From NCBI GenBank assembly GCA_947184155.2, contig CAMXCT020006760.1, positions 112,001-176,000 on the forward strand: a stretch of DNA of 64,000 bases. The letters run 5' to 3'. The DNA is from Cladocopium goreaui. Its lineage: Eukaryota > Sar > Dinophyceae > Suessiales > Symbiodiniaceae. The notes beneath the pieces were generated by a model that was given only the letters and a program-made list of their open reading frames with translations, had not been told where the DNA came from and did no database searches. Positions 14,701 to 27,400 of this stretch are shown one piece after another (within the stretch, counting starts at the first letter, position 1; each line of letters starts with the position of its first letter). The position numbers and the translations under genes were made by a program.

Positions 14701-17700
14701 TATATACGTATATGGTCATATGGTACGTAATTCCACTTACTGTAACTGGGTTTGTGCGGTTTGTGATCAAATAAGTGGTGTATGAAAGTGGTGATATAAA
14801 ACAGTGGATATCATTTGGCTACGGGGATATCGGACATCATAGACATCATAGGGCTAAAACCTTCGAGGTGATCCCTTGTCAAAAGTAAAGCCATCAGCCA
14901 TCGAATCCCCAAAAAAAAGCAAAAAATAAAGTGTGTGGCTACAATCCATCCACTAAAAATTCAGACAATGGAGATACAATTAGCGGGATATAGATGAAGA
15001 TGGTGATATAGTGGATATAGTGGATATAGTGGATATAGTGGATATAGTGGATATAGTGGATATAGTGGATATAGTGGATATAGTGGATATAGTGGATATA
15101 GTGGATATAGTGGATATAGTGGATAGATATAGCTGGTACAATGAAAATATCTTACTGTACAAAGTCATCCTTTGCCTCCAACGGCGAAGAAAATGGGCGC
15201 CCCTGGGTCGAGGGCCGCTGGTGCCTTTATGTCAAGAAGCCGCAAGCCACAGCAGAAATGCCGCAGAGGATCGAGTCCGATCTCAGTGCAGCTCAGCAGC
15301 TCAGCATTGAGTCAGTCAGAATAGGCTTTCCAAAATTCCAAAAATATATGATATACATAGCAGAAAATATACATAATTCCAAAAATATGTGATATACATA
15401 GTTACATAATGGTTGCTTCATATACAGAACCAATAAGATTAGGTCAATAGGTCATCTTGCTGCAAAATGTCGGTATTCACATGCGTTCACACCAGATCTT
15501 TAGTATATACCCTCTGGTAAATTAACATAGCTATTGAAAATGGCCATTTATAGTCGATTTTCCCATTAAAAATTGTGATTTTCCATAGTCATGTTAAATA
15601 ACCAGAGGGTAGTATATAACCAGTACCCTCCAACCATCAGCGACCTCCGACACTGCCAAGACACTGCTGCACTGTATCGCCAAAGGCCGAGGCATACGAC
15701 CGATGGCTCCCACCAAGAGTTCCACCGAACGGGCCTGGTTCGATGGCTGAGGCACCAGTTGGTAGATGGTTTACCCTCTGGTAAACTAACATAGCTATGG
15801 AAAATCACCATTTTTAATTGGAAAACTCACTATAAATGGCCATTTTCAATAGCTATGTTAAATTACCAGAGGGTACCAATAGTTCCCAACTGGTGCAGGA
15901 TTTCGCAACCATCCACAGGACAGCACATAGCAAAATAGCGGGAAAATCACGCCGTCGCCATGGCTGGGATGCAACACGCTATTTGTTGAATGGGATTAGA
16001 AACTCAAAATCTTGGGCTTTATTTTGGAACCTGCTTGGGCTTCATATGCAATTTGCCATGCGATCTCCCCCCAAAAAAAAAACGAAAAGGTGCCCTGCCT
16101 GTAGCACCCCAGCAGGATTGAAAGGGACGTGCTGCAATTCGGCGCCCCAAGAGGAAATGGTCTCCGGAAAGAAGTGGGGGTCCTAGGTAAAGCCCTGGCC
16201 GGTGCCACTCAAAATGAAAGAAAGGATGACTAAAAATGGAAGCACTCGTCAGTTAAGCGTTGGTCTTGTTAACTTTCATAAATGAGGTGGCGGATTGTAT
16301 TTAAGGTGTCCCCGGATATAAGGTGCATGTAGTATGCAAAATGCATCAAATCAAATGTGCGGGGATCCTTGGCTGAAAAATGGTCGCGCAACTAATTTCG
16401 AGACACGGCCCCGATTTCGTGTTATTTTGTTCATTTCTTTATTGATCTTTTCAATGTCATTTTGTTTTTTCTCGTACATTGTAGGCAGAAACGCCGCCGG
16501 CTGCTCGACAAAATACTTTGTATTAATCTTTAAAAAAGGCCCGCCGCAGGCGCCACTTTTGAGTGTTTGAATCGTTGCCAAAAAGAATTGATTCCATCAA
16601 TCTGAAAACCATTTAAAAATAGACGCTACACATTTTAACAGAAACTTTTTTTCGTGTTTTTGTTACTTTTCTTTTATGTTTATCTTTAAATATGTTTCTA
16701 TTGTATTTTTTGTTATTGTGTGTTATATGTTTTTGTTTCTTATTTGTTTACTGTTTTTTACTTATTTGTCCTTACTTCTGTGGAAATTCAGCCCTTGAAT
16801 TTAAGGAATTTCGACTTTTTCCACGATTGTTGTTTAAAAAACATGTTTAAATTCAATGTTTTTTTTTCCAAAAAACATCGTGGAAAAAGCAAAACCCTTT
16901 AGAATTAAGAAAAAAAAAGATTTTCAACCATTTTTTAAAATAATCGTGGAAAAAAGTCGAAATTCCTCCCTTGAATTTAAGGAAATTCTGCAGAAATAAG
17001 GAAAAATGAAAAAAAAAAAATTTAATAAACAAAAAAAACATATTTTAAAAAAATAGAAAAATGAAGTAAAAATACAAAAGATATAATTGTGTATAAATAA
17101 TCATTGGTTTTCAAGGAATAAAAAATATTGTCTTTTCGGAAAAAAGGTTATATATAGAAATGGAAAATGAAAACATTGAAACAAATGAGTAAATGAAATA
17201 TCCTTGAAATCGTAGTGAAGGTCTAGTTTTTAGATTGCTTTCAAATTGGTGGAAGCAATGTTCTTTGAGCGACAATCCAAATGCTCAAAAGTGGCGTCTG
17301 TGGCGGGCCTTTTTGGGGATTCATAAAAGATCCACAGAAAAGATTTGTCGTTGGCAGGCGGCAAGGCTCTGTCTGCCAAAAAAATGTCAAAATAATTTTA
17401 AACACCATACATGTAAAAACAAAAGACCAAGAAAAACAAGCATGAACATGGTTTGACAAATAAATAAATAAATAAATAAATAACAAAAGAACACAGACTT
17501 GAAGAATTAAAGAATGTATATAGATTATTTCTATGTTCATGCCCAACACAAACAGCTGCTGCTGTTGAGCAAGTCCAATGAGCTGTTGTAAGATGTTGTC
17601 AGTATTTGTTTTGGATGATTTCTTTAGGTGCCTGCATTCGTTTCTTTATGGCTCGTGTTATTTTCTGCGCATATTTTATTTTGACCTACGCTGTGAACAG

Positions 17701-18852
17701 CTACTAGTTTGTCACCCAAATCCTTCACAAAATGAGTCACGTGGATGGCTGCAGTTACCTGATTCAATGCAATTTGCTCAAAACCCTTTCAAACTGGATT
17801 TCAATCCGAAACAATTGGTTCGCAAATATCCTAAGCCTTATTTCCGTGTGATTGCCTTATTTCCTTGAATTATGAAAGTTTACAGCTGGTCTGGCTATGA
17901 AAATGAGACGGATATTGAGGAATCAATCCAGAATCATGTTTTCAAACGTAAATAAGTTTGTGCCAGAGAACATACACTGTTAAATAAATGAAGTTCCAGC
18001 GCCACTGTATATATAGTGTATATCTATATCTATACCTACATCCAATAATGTCCTTTTGGTAAAAATAGGTTTGGGCCGGTTTGGTATACCATCTATCATC
18101 ATTTGCCTGTTGTTAAAGGGGTAAACAAACAAACCCCTCTATTAATCAACCAACCAATGAGAAAAGGACATCTATGCCTATATCTGCATCTATATCTATA
18201 CCTATATCTATATCTTATCTCTCTATATATATATCTCTCTCTCTCTCTCTTACATCAACGCAAAAATGGAACCATTCACAACATCCCCTCTGTTTAACGG
18301 GGCATCCTTTTCAAACCAAGTCTCTGTTGCTGGATTCAAGTACAGCCATCCTCTCGTCCTTGGTGGCCAGAAGTTTCCCAAAATGGTTCAATATCCTAAT
18401 AATATGGCCATATATGATCCCCCCCAAACATCCAAAACCACACAAAAAAAGGACCCCGAAAAATGGAGGTGTCTTTTTTTGCGTTAGGAAAATATATAAG
18501 GCCGGCTGCAGCCTGTCGAGTGCTCTGCGGATGTAGATCTTCACTAGGAGAAGAAACTTTAGCCTTCACAGCCTCAAACACAAGAACACCTTGCGATTCT
18601 AGCTCTTCAGGCTCTTCAGAATTGGAGGTTTCCTAAGTCATGGGAAATAAATGGAAATAACTTCAAATCCTCCAGTCGGACCTAGTATCAACAACACACC
18701 ATTTTGGGGATCCCTGACTTCACCAGCGAATTCCCGGCAAGGTGGCTGGCTGGCGATCTGCTCCACTGCTGCTTTCGACAGATCCCCACACAGGAGGATG
18801 TCCCCAGGGATGGGCGGCAACTTGACGGGGAATTGCCTGAGGCGCTCCAGTA
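8779..18852 (-). CDS. Unrecognised multi-exon gene(s), minus strand
   Basis: A series of exon-like segments shows good amino-acid composition and splice signals but no family I recognise. Best-supported: 18852-18724 (LPPIPGDILLCGDLSKAAV; acceptor ACACAG, donor GTGAAG), 15746-15627 (ARSVELLVGAIGRMPRPLA, between two palindromic elements), about 13262-13177 (RRASVDQLVSDLFLDVAFD), about 12800-12650 (QIAMGVVQVLEATMG, weaker), about 12510-12370 (ARSPEVRQLFDPELSSFMY), about 11930-11822 (VVIDRLHELIRPTLTLLAE), 11452-about 11305 (SLREVYPKLQTILPQG), about 11055-10965 (SLFLEVRSTPGYTPESVTY), about 10605-10450 (VYRQVLKTHSCRWAFTGYA), about 10092-9990 (CSEVQEQILSLEPDTNLAA), about 9370-9255 and about 8901-8779 (VRHFFGEVRTSVASLLSSM, with an in-frame stop at 8779). 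This could be one gene of about 10 kb or two. Helical, leucine-rich segments dominate and no catalytic motif is visible. A possible upstream first exon is near 23640-23575. Confidence 0.4.
13265..14545 (+). repeat. Degenerate GGGATGATT minisatellite
   Basis: About 1.2 kb of loosely repeating GATGATT, TGGGATGAT and AGGATGATT words; no exon seen. One family 3 palindrome is embedded at 13380-13487. The block includes an unrelated patch at about 14350-14450. Confidence 0.7.
13380..13487. repeat. Palindromic element family 3, copy
   Basis: About 108 bp with ends CTGGTTGGTG and CACCAACCAG; the middle carries CCTCTGAAAAATATGA and TTCCCAACTGAATGG, shared with the copy at 29387. Confidence 0.7.
15005..15124 (+). 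repeat. GGATATAGT 9-bp tandem repeat
   Basis: About 13 nearly perfect copies of a 9-bp unit, giving stop-free frames on both strands. Confidence 0.95.
15508..15611. repeat. Palindromic element family 1, copy
   Basis: 104 bp, ends TACCCTCTGG and CCAGAGGGTA, nearly palindromic throughout. Flanked by GTATA on both sides (15503-15507, 15612-15616), a likely target-site duplication. On the minus strand it begins 15 bases beyond the donor of the exon 15746-15627. Confidence 0.85.
15772..15875. repeat. Palindromic element family 1, copy
   Basis: 104 bp, same ends as the copy at 15508. Lies 25 bases upstream (minus strand) of the acceptor of exon 15746-15627, so two copies bracket this exon. Confidence 0.85.
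16428..17455. repeat. About 1-kb imperfect fold-back (large inverted repeat)
   Basis: The left arm (about 16428-16865) is T-rich and the right arm (about 16870-17455) A-rich, and they are reverse complements in register. The left arm has GGCAGAAACGCCGCC, then AAAAGGCCCGCCGCAGGCGC; the right arm has the complements near 17288-17370. Closer in, TTTCGACTTTTTCCACGAT (16809-16827) pairs with ATCGTGGAAAAAAGTCGAAA (16942-16961). The axis is near 16867. No open frame of note lies inside, so this looks like a non-autonomous fold-back transposon or a large MITE in an intron or intergenic region. Confidence 0.75.
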
Positions 18853-18999
18853 ACTGTGTATTTTTTTTGGGGGGTGGCCTTTTTGGCCTCAGCTTCGCAC
18901 CCTCAAAGAAAGACAAGTTGGCTCTCCAAAATTCATAAGAATTATATTGTTCTATATTTTTGGCGCCCAATTTCAACCACCCAATTTCAACCACCCCAT

Positions 19000-21900
19000 C
19001 TATGTTTGGGGGTGGGGGCAAATGGTGGGCTGTCCGTATGGGTTTGGGTCAAACTTGGGCACGAATGAACCCAGAAATTGGATCGTGTTTAGCATTAAAC
19101 AGTTCTAAACCATCCATTTGGGGGTCCAATCCATATCAATTTGTTCCCAGTATGCATGCACATAAGACTCTTAGGACTACTTAAGTAATATGTCCATACA
19201 TGCATAGCATTTTAAACATCAAGAACTGTTTGAACAAAATGAATGAACTACAAAATATATATGATATTGTTGTCACAAAGACCATATGGCGCCCAAGTCG
19301 CTTTGCAAGGGCCGTCAGATTGGGTTCTTGGCTTTGCGAAGAGATGCAGCCCATACACGTTCACGGCCGCTGCACTTCATGGCCGGTGCGAAGAGTCAAG
19401 CTCTTCAGTAAACGCCGTAGCGACGTCATCCCTTGAGAATGAGGCTGCCATGAAGCGATGATCCAAGGGTCAAGGCTAAAAATGGGGATGTGAAAATAAG
19501 ATAGAATCAGCGCATATACATATATACAATTATAATATATATATATATATGTAATGTAATGTAACGTAACGTAATGTAATGTAATGTTTATAATGTAATG
19601 TTTATAATGTAATGTTTATAATGTAATGTACCCTCTGGAAATTTAACGTAGCTATTGAAAATGACCATATATAGTGGATTTTCCCATTAAAAATGGTGAT
19701 TTTCCATAGTTATGTTAAATTACCAGAGGGTAGTGTAATGTATGGTATGTATGTATGTATGTATGTATGTATGTATGTACGTACACCAAGCTCAATCAAT
19801 GAGGATGTATCGGATACAGTATCACCAAAGAATCTTTGGTTGAGTTTTGACAGGAGAGAAAACTCAGTGAAAACGGGGCAGAAGAACCGTGAATACCATC
19901 CTCAATTTCGCCTGGGAAGATCACCCTCGCGGTGTGGGGGAGCATCGGGTCTAGATAATATGATAAAAGATATAGATATAAATATAGATATATATATATT
20001 ATCAATAGATTCAATATATAATTAAATATAGATATAAAATGATATAAATATCTATTATCAATAGATGTGATAATATGATTGAATCAAAGGATCATGATCC
20101 AGTGCTATAAAAAAGAAGCTCTGAAAATTCGCACTTTTGCCTAAGATTGTCCTAGGTTCGACTAAGTTCCTTGATGCTACCCTGATTGTACCATGAGCTA
20201 CCCAGATAGTTCGCCACAGGTGGCGAGCTAACAGTTCCCGGTACCGTTGTCTGCTTGAGGAGCCACACCATCCGGGTGGTAGAGGCTGCTTCAACATCTG
20301 TCTCCTTGGGACACCAGTGGAGCCCTCTTAACAAACTTCGGGTTGGAGGTGTTCCCCCATGGCTCCATGGGTGGCCATCATTGGACACCCAAAAGACTAA
20401 GCCGGTGGGGCCGACCAGGCCAACCAGGCCACCCCTTGAAAAGTTGGAGCTGAGCTCAACAAACTTCAGTGAGAACTATCCTCTGTGGATGACACAAAAC
20501 TTCACCTACCTTTCCTGTTTGTGATGAGATTTTTAATGTCGACCTCGAAAAAACCCCTGGTGGATTCCCCATTTTTTGAATCAACCACTCGGAGGATCAT
20601 CCCAATCAGTAACTGGTTAGTAAGTGGGCTTATAACAGATTATAACCAGGTTATAAATCTGATAATTAGTCCACTTGGGGGACTTACTACCAGCAGGTTT
20701 ACTCGCCACTTGCGATTCCTTCCCGGATCCTCCGCAGTTAAACACTCTCTGGGCCTCCCGACGCCAGCTCATCCAGCCTCGGAGCAATACTGGCCCAACT
20801 TTATGTGAGTTGCCTGTTCAAGATCAATGCTTTTTAAGCACGTATCCCCCCCACCAAAAAGAACATACAACACAAAAAAAATGTATCTGTCTCTCTTGGT
20901 TGTGGGGCCGAACTGGCTTTAAATTTAGTACTTCAAGCCCAATCAAGTGATGCAATTATGGTACTTCACCAACAAGTAAGGCTATTTGGGGATAGTTCTC
21001 CATACTAACCATTATTTAGTGGCGTGACGAAGTGAGTTCGTTGTTTTTGAATCCAGAACTACTGTAAAGTGTAGCTTTCACAAAGCTAGGACCTTAGTCA
21101 ACCTTAGCAATGCCAAACGGCCCAACGCCCAGGCAGACCCCCTGTGCCAGGCTAAAACCCCCTGTGCCAGGCTAAACAATGACCAACAATATTCAACATA
21201 ACTATTTGTTGAATAGTCTATATCTTCATTTTTTTGACATCCAAGATTTATTGCTTGTTTCGACTTTGCCATTTTTTCTCATCCCTGGTCGTGAAGGGGC
21301 AAAAAAAAAACACCACGACGACGACAACAAAACACTCCCGGGGCGCCAACCACTGCGGTGTCTCTGGCAGATCTGGGTCAAGCCTTGGATCTCAACAAAC
21401 CCCACGAGCTAATGGTCCATCCCAAGTTCAGAATACTATCTATATATATATATGTGTGTGTGTGTTCCGTGGTTTGTGGCATATCATGGCATATCTATGT
21501 ATGTACATACGTATGTATGCATGCATGTGTATAATATATATATAAGTATATATATATATATAGTTATATAATATATATATATATAATTTATCAAAACCAT
21601 CTATATATAGTGAATCGGATTTTTTTTCCTCAGTTGGATTTGCCGTCCGGTCAGCTCCATGTTTGATTACCGGTGGGAGGATAGCAGCTGATGATTAGCT
21701 GATGTCAAAATTGTCAAATGAAAAAACATGAAACTAATTGAAGTCGAGGACCTGGAGCATACCCTCCTCCAACAGACCTCAAATGAACCGGGAATCCTTT
21801 CATAAACCATCTTCAAATGGCATGGGGTATGCTCCAGAGGTCTGGTGTATCCTGGATGAGGAGCAATCATAGCATGGCATGGCTCAAAAGTGTCAAATTT

Positions 21901-22303
21901 GAGGTCACTTACTACTGTAATGATTGTAGAAAAAGCACCAAAATCTGAGGGTTGGAACCTAATAATTGGAACCAACAACCATAAAATGCCAAAACCGGCT
22001 CGCTGAGTAATTCAGGGATGGCGGTCGCGCGGGTTTTAGAACTTGGAGTGATGATCATCGATATTTAAGCGCACAAAGACCTGCTTAGTTTCAAGGCCCA
22101 GCCTTGCAACCATCAGTGATCATCAATGGTTCTCTTAAAATGTTTGGTCACGACCAGGTACATATCCTCCGGTCATCAAACGTGGCTGGCTGGAAAATCA
22201 CACATAGAAATGATCAAAAGAGATTTAAAGTATCTATTTCTGGCCAATTGTCTCACAAACAAAATATATGGTCTAGCGCCATGTTTGATTTTCGGAGGGT
22301 ACC

Positions 22304-22339
<36 letters not shown>

Positions 22340-24400
22340 TAGGATCTTCACGCCTTTGCAGCTGTGTGCAACTAAGTGTTTCTACTAAATTATCATGCAT
22401 GTTAAACTCCCTACTACCAGATCTCTCCTGGAAGTCTTGGTTTGGTCTTGGATCTACACCGGAGTACTCGTAATTGGGGTGCCCATATCCCAAGATTCTT
22501 GGAGCCTCCGTGCCCCCCCCCGGAATATGCACCTTGTTGTCGGCGTTTCAGAATCTGTCCCTGTCGTCCCTGTCTCCTGGCGGAGAGTGCATGGCCTGTT
22601 TTGCAAACCCCAACTTTGCACATCTTTGTTGGTTAAAGAGGAAAAATCACCACCGTCGATGAAATCCCGTGTTTCTTTGCCGCATTTTGCTTCGCTGGTC
22701 AAATCGTGGCTGGTCGCTTCCGCTGGCACTGGAACTTGCTCCGATGCCAAGCTGAAAACGCCATGGCGAGCCGAAAATCACTTGCTGCGCGGCAGAGATC
22801 CCACATGGCGCCCCATGGGCGATGCTATTGTGATGAGGTCCTGGATGCCCCGAAACTTTCGGTGGAACCACGCCGTCCTTGCTATTTTGCTTAGTAACTA
22901 CCCTCATGATCTGATGGTGGAAGTCTTGTCACATGGATTTCTGCCATTAAATCTAGCGGCCTACCTCTCTGAGGGATGGCTAGCAAAGGTTGAAGGCGTC
23001 GAGACAAATCCCTGGGTCCGTTTTGATCCGTTTTGCATATGAGTCCGTGAGAAGAAAAGATATGCAGGTGGCGAAACTGATCTGGATACCGGAAACTGGT
23101 TGATGTCTATATTGCATAGTATTGTATATCATTATGCTATTGCTGTTAGCGCACAGGATATGAATGTTATTGAATATTAATCATATACTGTAGCACGTAT
23201 TTTATGTATTATCTCTACTATTGTGAAGGCCAGCATTGTTTCTATTATCAGTTGAGTCACTTATATCTTTGTTATTGTTATCGTTATCAATAGTGTTTTT
23301 CTTATTATTGCTATCAGTATACAATGCTAGAAATACGGCTAAATCAATGTTGTTATGATTGTTTTCATGATTAAAGGAGAAAAGACCTATGTTTGATCAT
23401 GGCTGCCATGTTCTGTTGCTCATCTTCAGGTTCTGTTGATTTCAATCCCTGTTTTGATGAAATCTCGTAGCCCTTGGAATCAGGCCAATCAAATGCCATG
23501 ATTCACGCCATAATTGGCACGCCTTCACCTTGCACAGGTTTTGTCGCCAGGAAGATTTTTCACTGAAAACTGGAATTCACGAGCTGTTCGTTCGTAGCCG
23601 TGAGATAGTGGTCCGAAACGACTTCCTCCATAGATTGTCAGCCTTTGGGTTTTGTGGAAGATCCTACAGACTGAGATTCATCCTGAAATTGAAAATCTAA
23701 GCTTGTTATACAATGCTTCTGCAGGAATAATGATTGATGATATGTATCTTGGGAATAACATAGCTATGCTAAATGATGAATAATCTTGATGGTATAATAT
23801 GTATCCTGATAATATATCCATTGATGGTAAATTGGGACAAGCTATGCTAAGCATTCTCTCAAAGATTCCACCCAAACCTGGCACCTTCGGGAGTGAAGTG
23901 ACCATTTCAACCAGCCGATGCTACTGGTCACCTGGATATAGTATATATTGTATGTTATTTTATATATATACACACATACATGTATAAATTATGAATCATA
24001 TTATGGATTATATGTTATCATATGTTGTTATATTATACAGTATTGTATGATATAGTATTACATTATATTTTATTGAATAGTATTGTATTATATTTTATGT
24101 TATATTATATTACTTATAATATGATATATATAATATCACATCTGTGTGTGTTTCGGGAACATACTCTCAAAATTTTGATTCAACATCTTGTCTGCCACTG
24201 TCCCACGCTGCTGGTTTTACGTCCAGCTGTTGCTGGGGGAACCAAGTTGGCCTTGGCACTTGAACCAATAGCCTGAGACCTCCACAGAAAAAGTGCAGCA
24301 ATCTTTCTTGTTCACTCTCACAGAAAACACGAGAAAAATGTATGAAGATGCATGAAACATCAAACATCCCAGGTCCGATCAGTTCTTAAAACCTCTCAAC
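19000..24400. other. Mostly non-coding stretch between the ABC1K stop and the next secure exon
   Basis: No secure gene. A segment at about 23640-23575 reads MEEVVSDHYLTATNEQLVN on the minus strand and could be a first exon of the downstream unrecognised gene. At 22395-23042 frames on both strands are open at once (215 codons on plus, 98 and 86 on minus), so no strand can be chosen. Segments at 20.15-20.52 and 19.25-19.46 kb have the same problem. The rest is AT-rich microsatellite (TA, GTAAT, ATC), one palindromic element (19629-19732), and a 20-bp direct duplication at about 21138-21176. Confidence 0.5.
19629..19732. repeat. Palindromic element family 1, copy
   Basis: 104 bp copy inserted in a GTAAT microsatellite; TGTAATG occurs on both sides, but the flanking repeat prevents a firm target-site call. 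Confidence 0.85.
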
Positions 24401-24405
24401 CTCCC

Positions 24406-27400
24406 TCAGTTCATCATCAGTGCGCTGCTGGCGCGGCGTTCCACATCATCTGCCAAGCGCAACAAGATGCGCCGCGCCAACTGTCGCGCGAAGCGCTGCG
24501 CGAAGCTCGCTGCACCTGGAGTGATGCTGGGTAGCAACCCCTGCGCCAAAGGCTGCAAACGCTGGAGCCTTTGCACTGTCCTTGGGGACGGTTGGCTGAT
24601 GTTGGCTGCTAAAGATTGCCGCCAGACAGGGGGGTCCTCAGAGATTTGCATCTCGCTTTTGGGGGGAGGATACGTCGGATACGTGTTGAAATAGTAGGCA
24701 AATTGCAAATGGCTGCAAGCCACCATGATTCAGACTGGATTTGGGGTTGTCTTTGGGTCGCCCAGTCGCCAATATCCCTTCAATCAATCACTTCATCCCA
24801 CCTATGGACTGGTCCAATGCCAAGCATCTGCAGCACATCAGTGGTTTCATTTTCAGCCGCCTCCGTCCGAGAGTTGCTTCTCGAAGCATCCACCAACTGC
24901 ACAATGCGGCGAAGCACCAACAAGGATTCTTTGTCCTGCGGCGAGTCTGTGATGATGACCATCATGATTCCTTTTTTGACTCTGCCATCCATGTCTTAGG
25001 GGTCAATAAATGTGGGTCCCAAATGAAAGCTTGGTGCTAATAAGGAGTAATAAGGGAGCCCCCGTTCAGAAGCGATGAAGAATACTCCCATCTCTCAAAA
25101 TCTCCCAAGTACGAAATGCTACAAACCAGGGATTCAAAGTTTGTTCAATATTTGGAGGAAGTCATCGCAGCTAATCTTCCTGCATCCCAGGAAAGTTCAG
25201 GGACGGACCTAAGTCACCATCCATAGGATTCATATATATATAATATATATATATATATATCCCATCGAAAATCCCATACGGATTCATGCCAACCTTCGAC
25301 TTGGAGTCTCACAGTCTCAGCCCTGCCATCCCCCCACACCCTCGCCTCCCTACTCAAGATCCGCTGTGGGTTACCACTACCCAACAAGAAGTTCAAGGGC
25401 AGGGTCAGTGGCAACGCTAATGGCCCCAGATTTCTGAGGAGTTGCAACAGCGTGGCGCGGGACAGCGCGTCAATGGCTGCAACACCCTCGTCGATCAGGA
25501 GGTCTTGTAAGAAGTTGCCCTGGCCACAGCTACTGGGTGCTACATGCTACTGATTAGTGAGTTAGTTTGCTAACTGATATGGCATGGCTGTTCTTAGTGT
25601 ACGCCCATCTTCCCCCTCTTTTTGGATTTCAGCAGGGCACAGCCATTGAAATTCCCCCTGCCTGGGGCGAGAACACCACCTCCGCAATCTCCTTCGACGC
25701 CGAGTCCAGCGTGGGCGCCGTTGCAGCCGCGGTCGCCGCGTCGTGGCCGTCGGCGCGGGCAGAGTCTAAGCGGACGCCGCCGGCAGCGGCAGATTCGCTG
25801 CGGCTGCCCTGGTTGACGCGGGGAGGAGCAGCTGACAGGTTTTCCTTGAGGGTTTCCCTTGTTTTCCTGGTGAAAATTTTCTGCAGTTCACATGAAGATT
25901 CGAAATTTGAAATTTGCATCAGTTTACAAAGACCGCGTCATGCGCCAGTTGGTGGTCTTATTCTTCTACACTAGCCGTTAAGTCCTGTCCTGCAGGGACG
26001 CCCAATTTGAATGGCTGGTGACTGGTGGTATTTGGAGCTGTGGGTCAAAAACATCGGAACCCTGGTGACCATTCCAAGAAATGAACCACTCCGATGGTCT
26101 TGATTGGTAGATTCACCCATGTTTTGGGGTCATGAAATATTGCTAAATGGATCTATATATTTATAAATGGATCTATATAAATGGATTGGTTTACCAGAAA
26201 GCCTACAGAAAAGCACAGTTGTTACATACTCCGAAATAGCTCATCATAGATATTAATAGATATTATGGCTTCCTTATTTTTATTAATGCCATCAATTCCC
26301 ATTAACATCCGCATTTGTTGTTATGATCTTTAATGATTTCCCATTAAAACCCTCCGGGAAACTGCGCGCCTTCATCAAGTTGGTGAAGGTGCCAAAGCCG
26401 CTAGAGAGCTCGTCGATGCGCGACACCGCGATGCGCGAACGACCCTTGTAGAGATATGACCTGCGCAGTGCTGTGCCCGACTCGGCCGCTGGATGGGGTG
26501 AGCTGCTGAAAAAACATCGAGAATTCACAGGTGGTTGTGTGATGATGTTTCGCAAGCCTCAAGCTGCCATGTTTATCCACGTTTTTGGGGTATGGCATGT
26601 GGGAATCAATCACTAGAAGCGTGAATCAACAATGCACTTTTCGCTGGGTGTCTATGCAGATCTTGGTGAAAGCTGGTTCGAGAAGATTGACAGAAATTTG
26701 AGCGCAGAACCGCAGAACATACTGTATCTGTAATCGTATTGGAAAGCTTTTCAAGAACAACACCTCCATCAAGTTGTTGACCTGGTTTTGGGAGCCGTTG
26801 CCACCCTATCTAAAAGCCATAAACCATTTCGAGGGGATCAAAACCTATTTTCCGGAGAATGACAAGCCATTTTACCAGCTACGTGCATATAGAAAACCAT
26901 GGCACCAATCTGGCACCAATCTGGCACCAATCTGGCACCAATCTGGCACCAATCTGGCACCAATCTGGCACCAATCTGGCACCGTGCCGCCTCAACGCCT
27001 CCCGCATTCGGAAGCTGTCGTCTACGATCAAGCGTCGCGCGATGTAGGGGAAGCACTCCTGCACAGGCGACTCCATGGAGTCAGAATGGGTTGCTTAGTT
27101 GAATCATTTTGTACCCTCTGGTAATTTAACGTAGCTATTGAAAATGACCATTAATAGTGGTTTTTCCCATTAAAAATTGTGATTTTCAATAGCTATGTTA
27201 AATTACCAGAGGGTAGGTCATAAAGTCATACAAGTATCATGTCTGCTCATGGTTGAAAGTATATGGGCTATCATGGGCCCATTTCTTGTGCATCAGCTGA
27301 ACCTGGGATCATAGAGCCATGTCTCCTTAACGATGGCGAAGTTCTCATCGGATTTCAAGCCCAAGCCTGGTGAAGGCGAAGTACAGTCCAGGGCTCTAAA

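Noticed and set aside
15011..15168. Open frames of alternating IVD or IST residues
   Set aside because: Products of the 9-bp GGATATAGT repeat.
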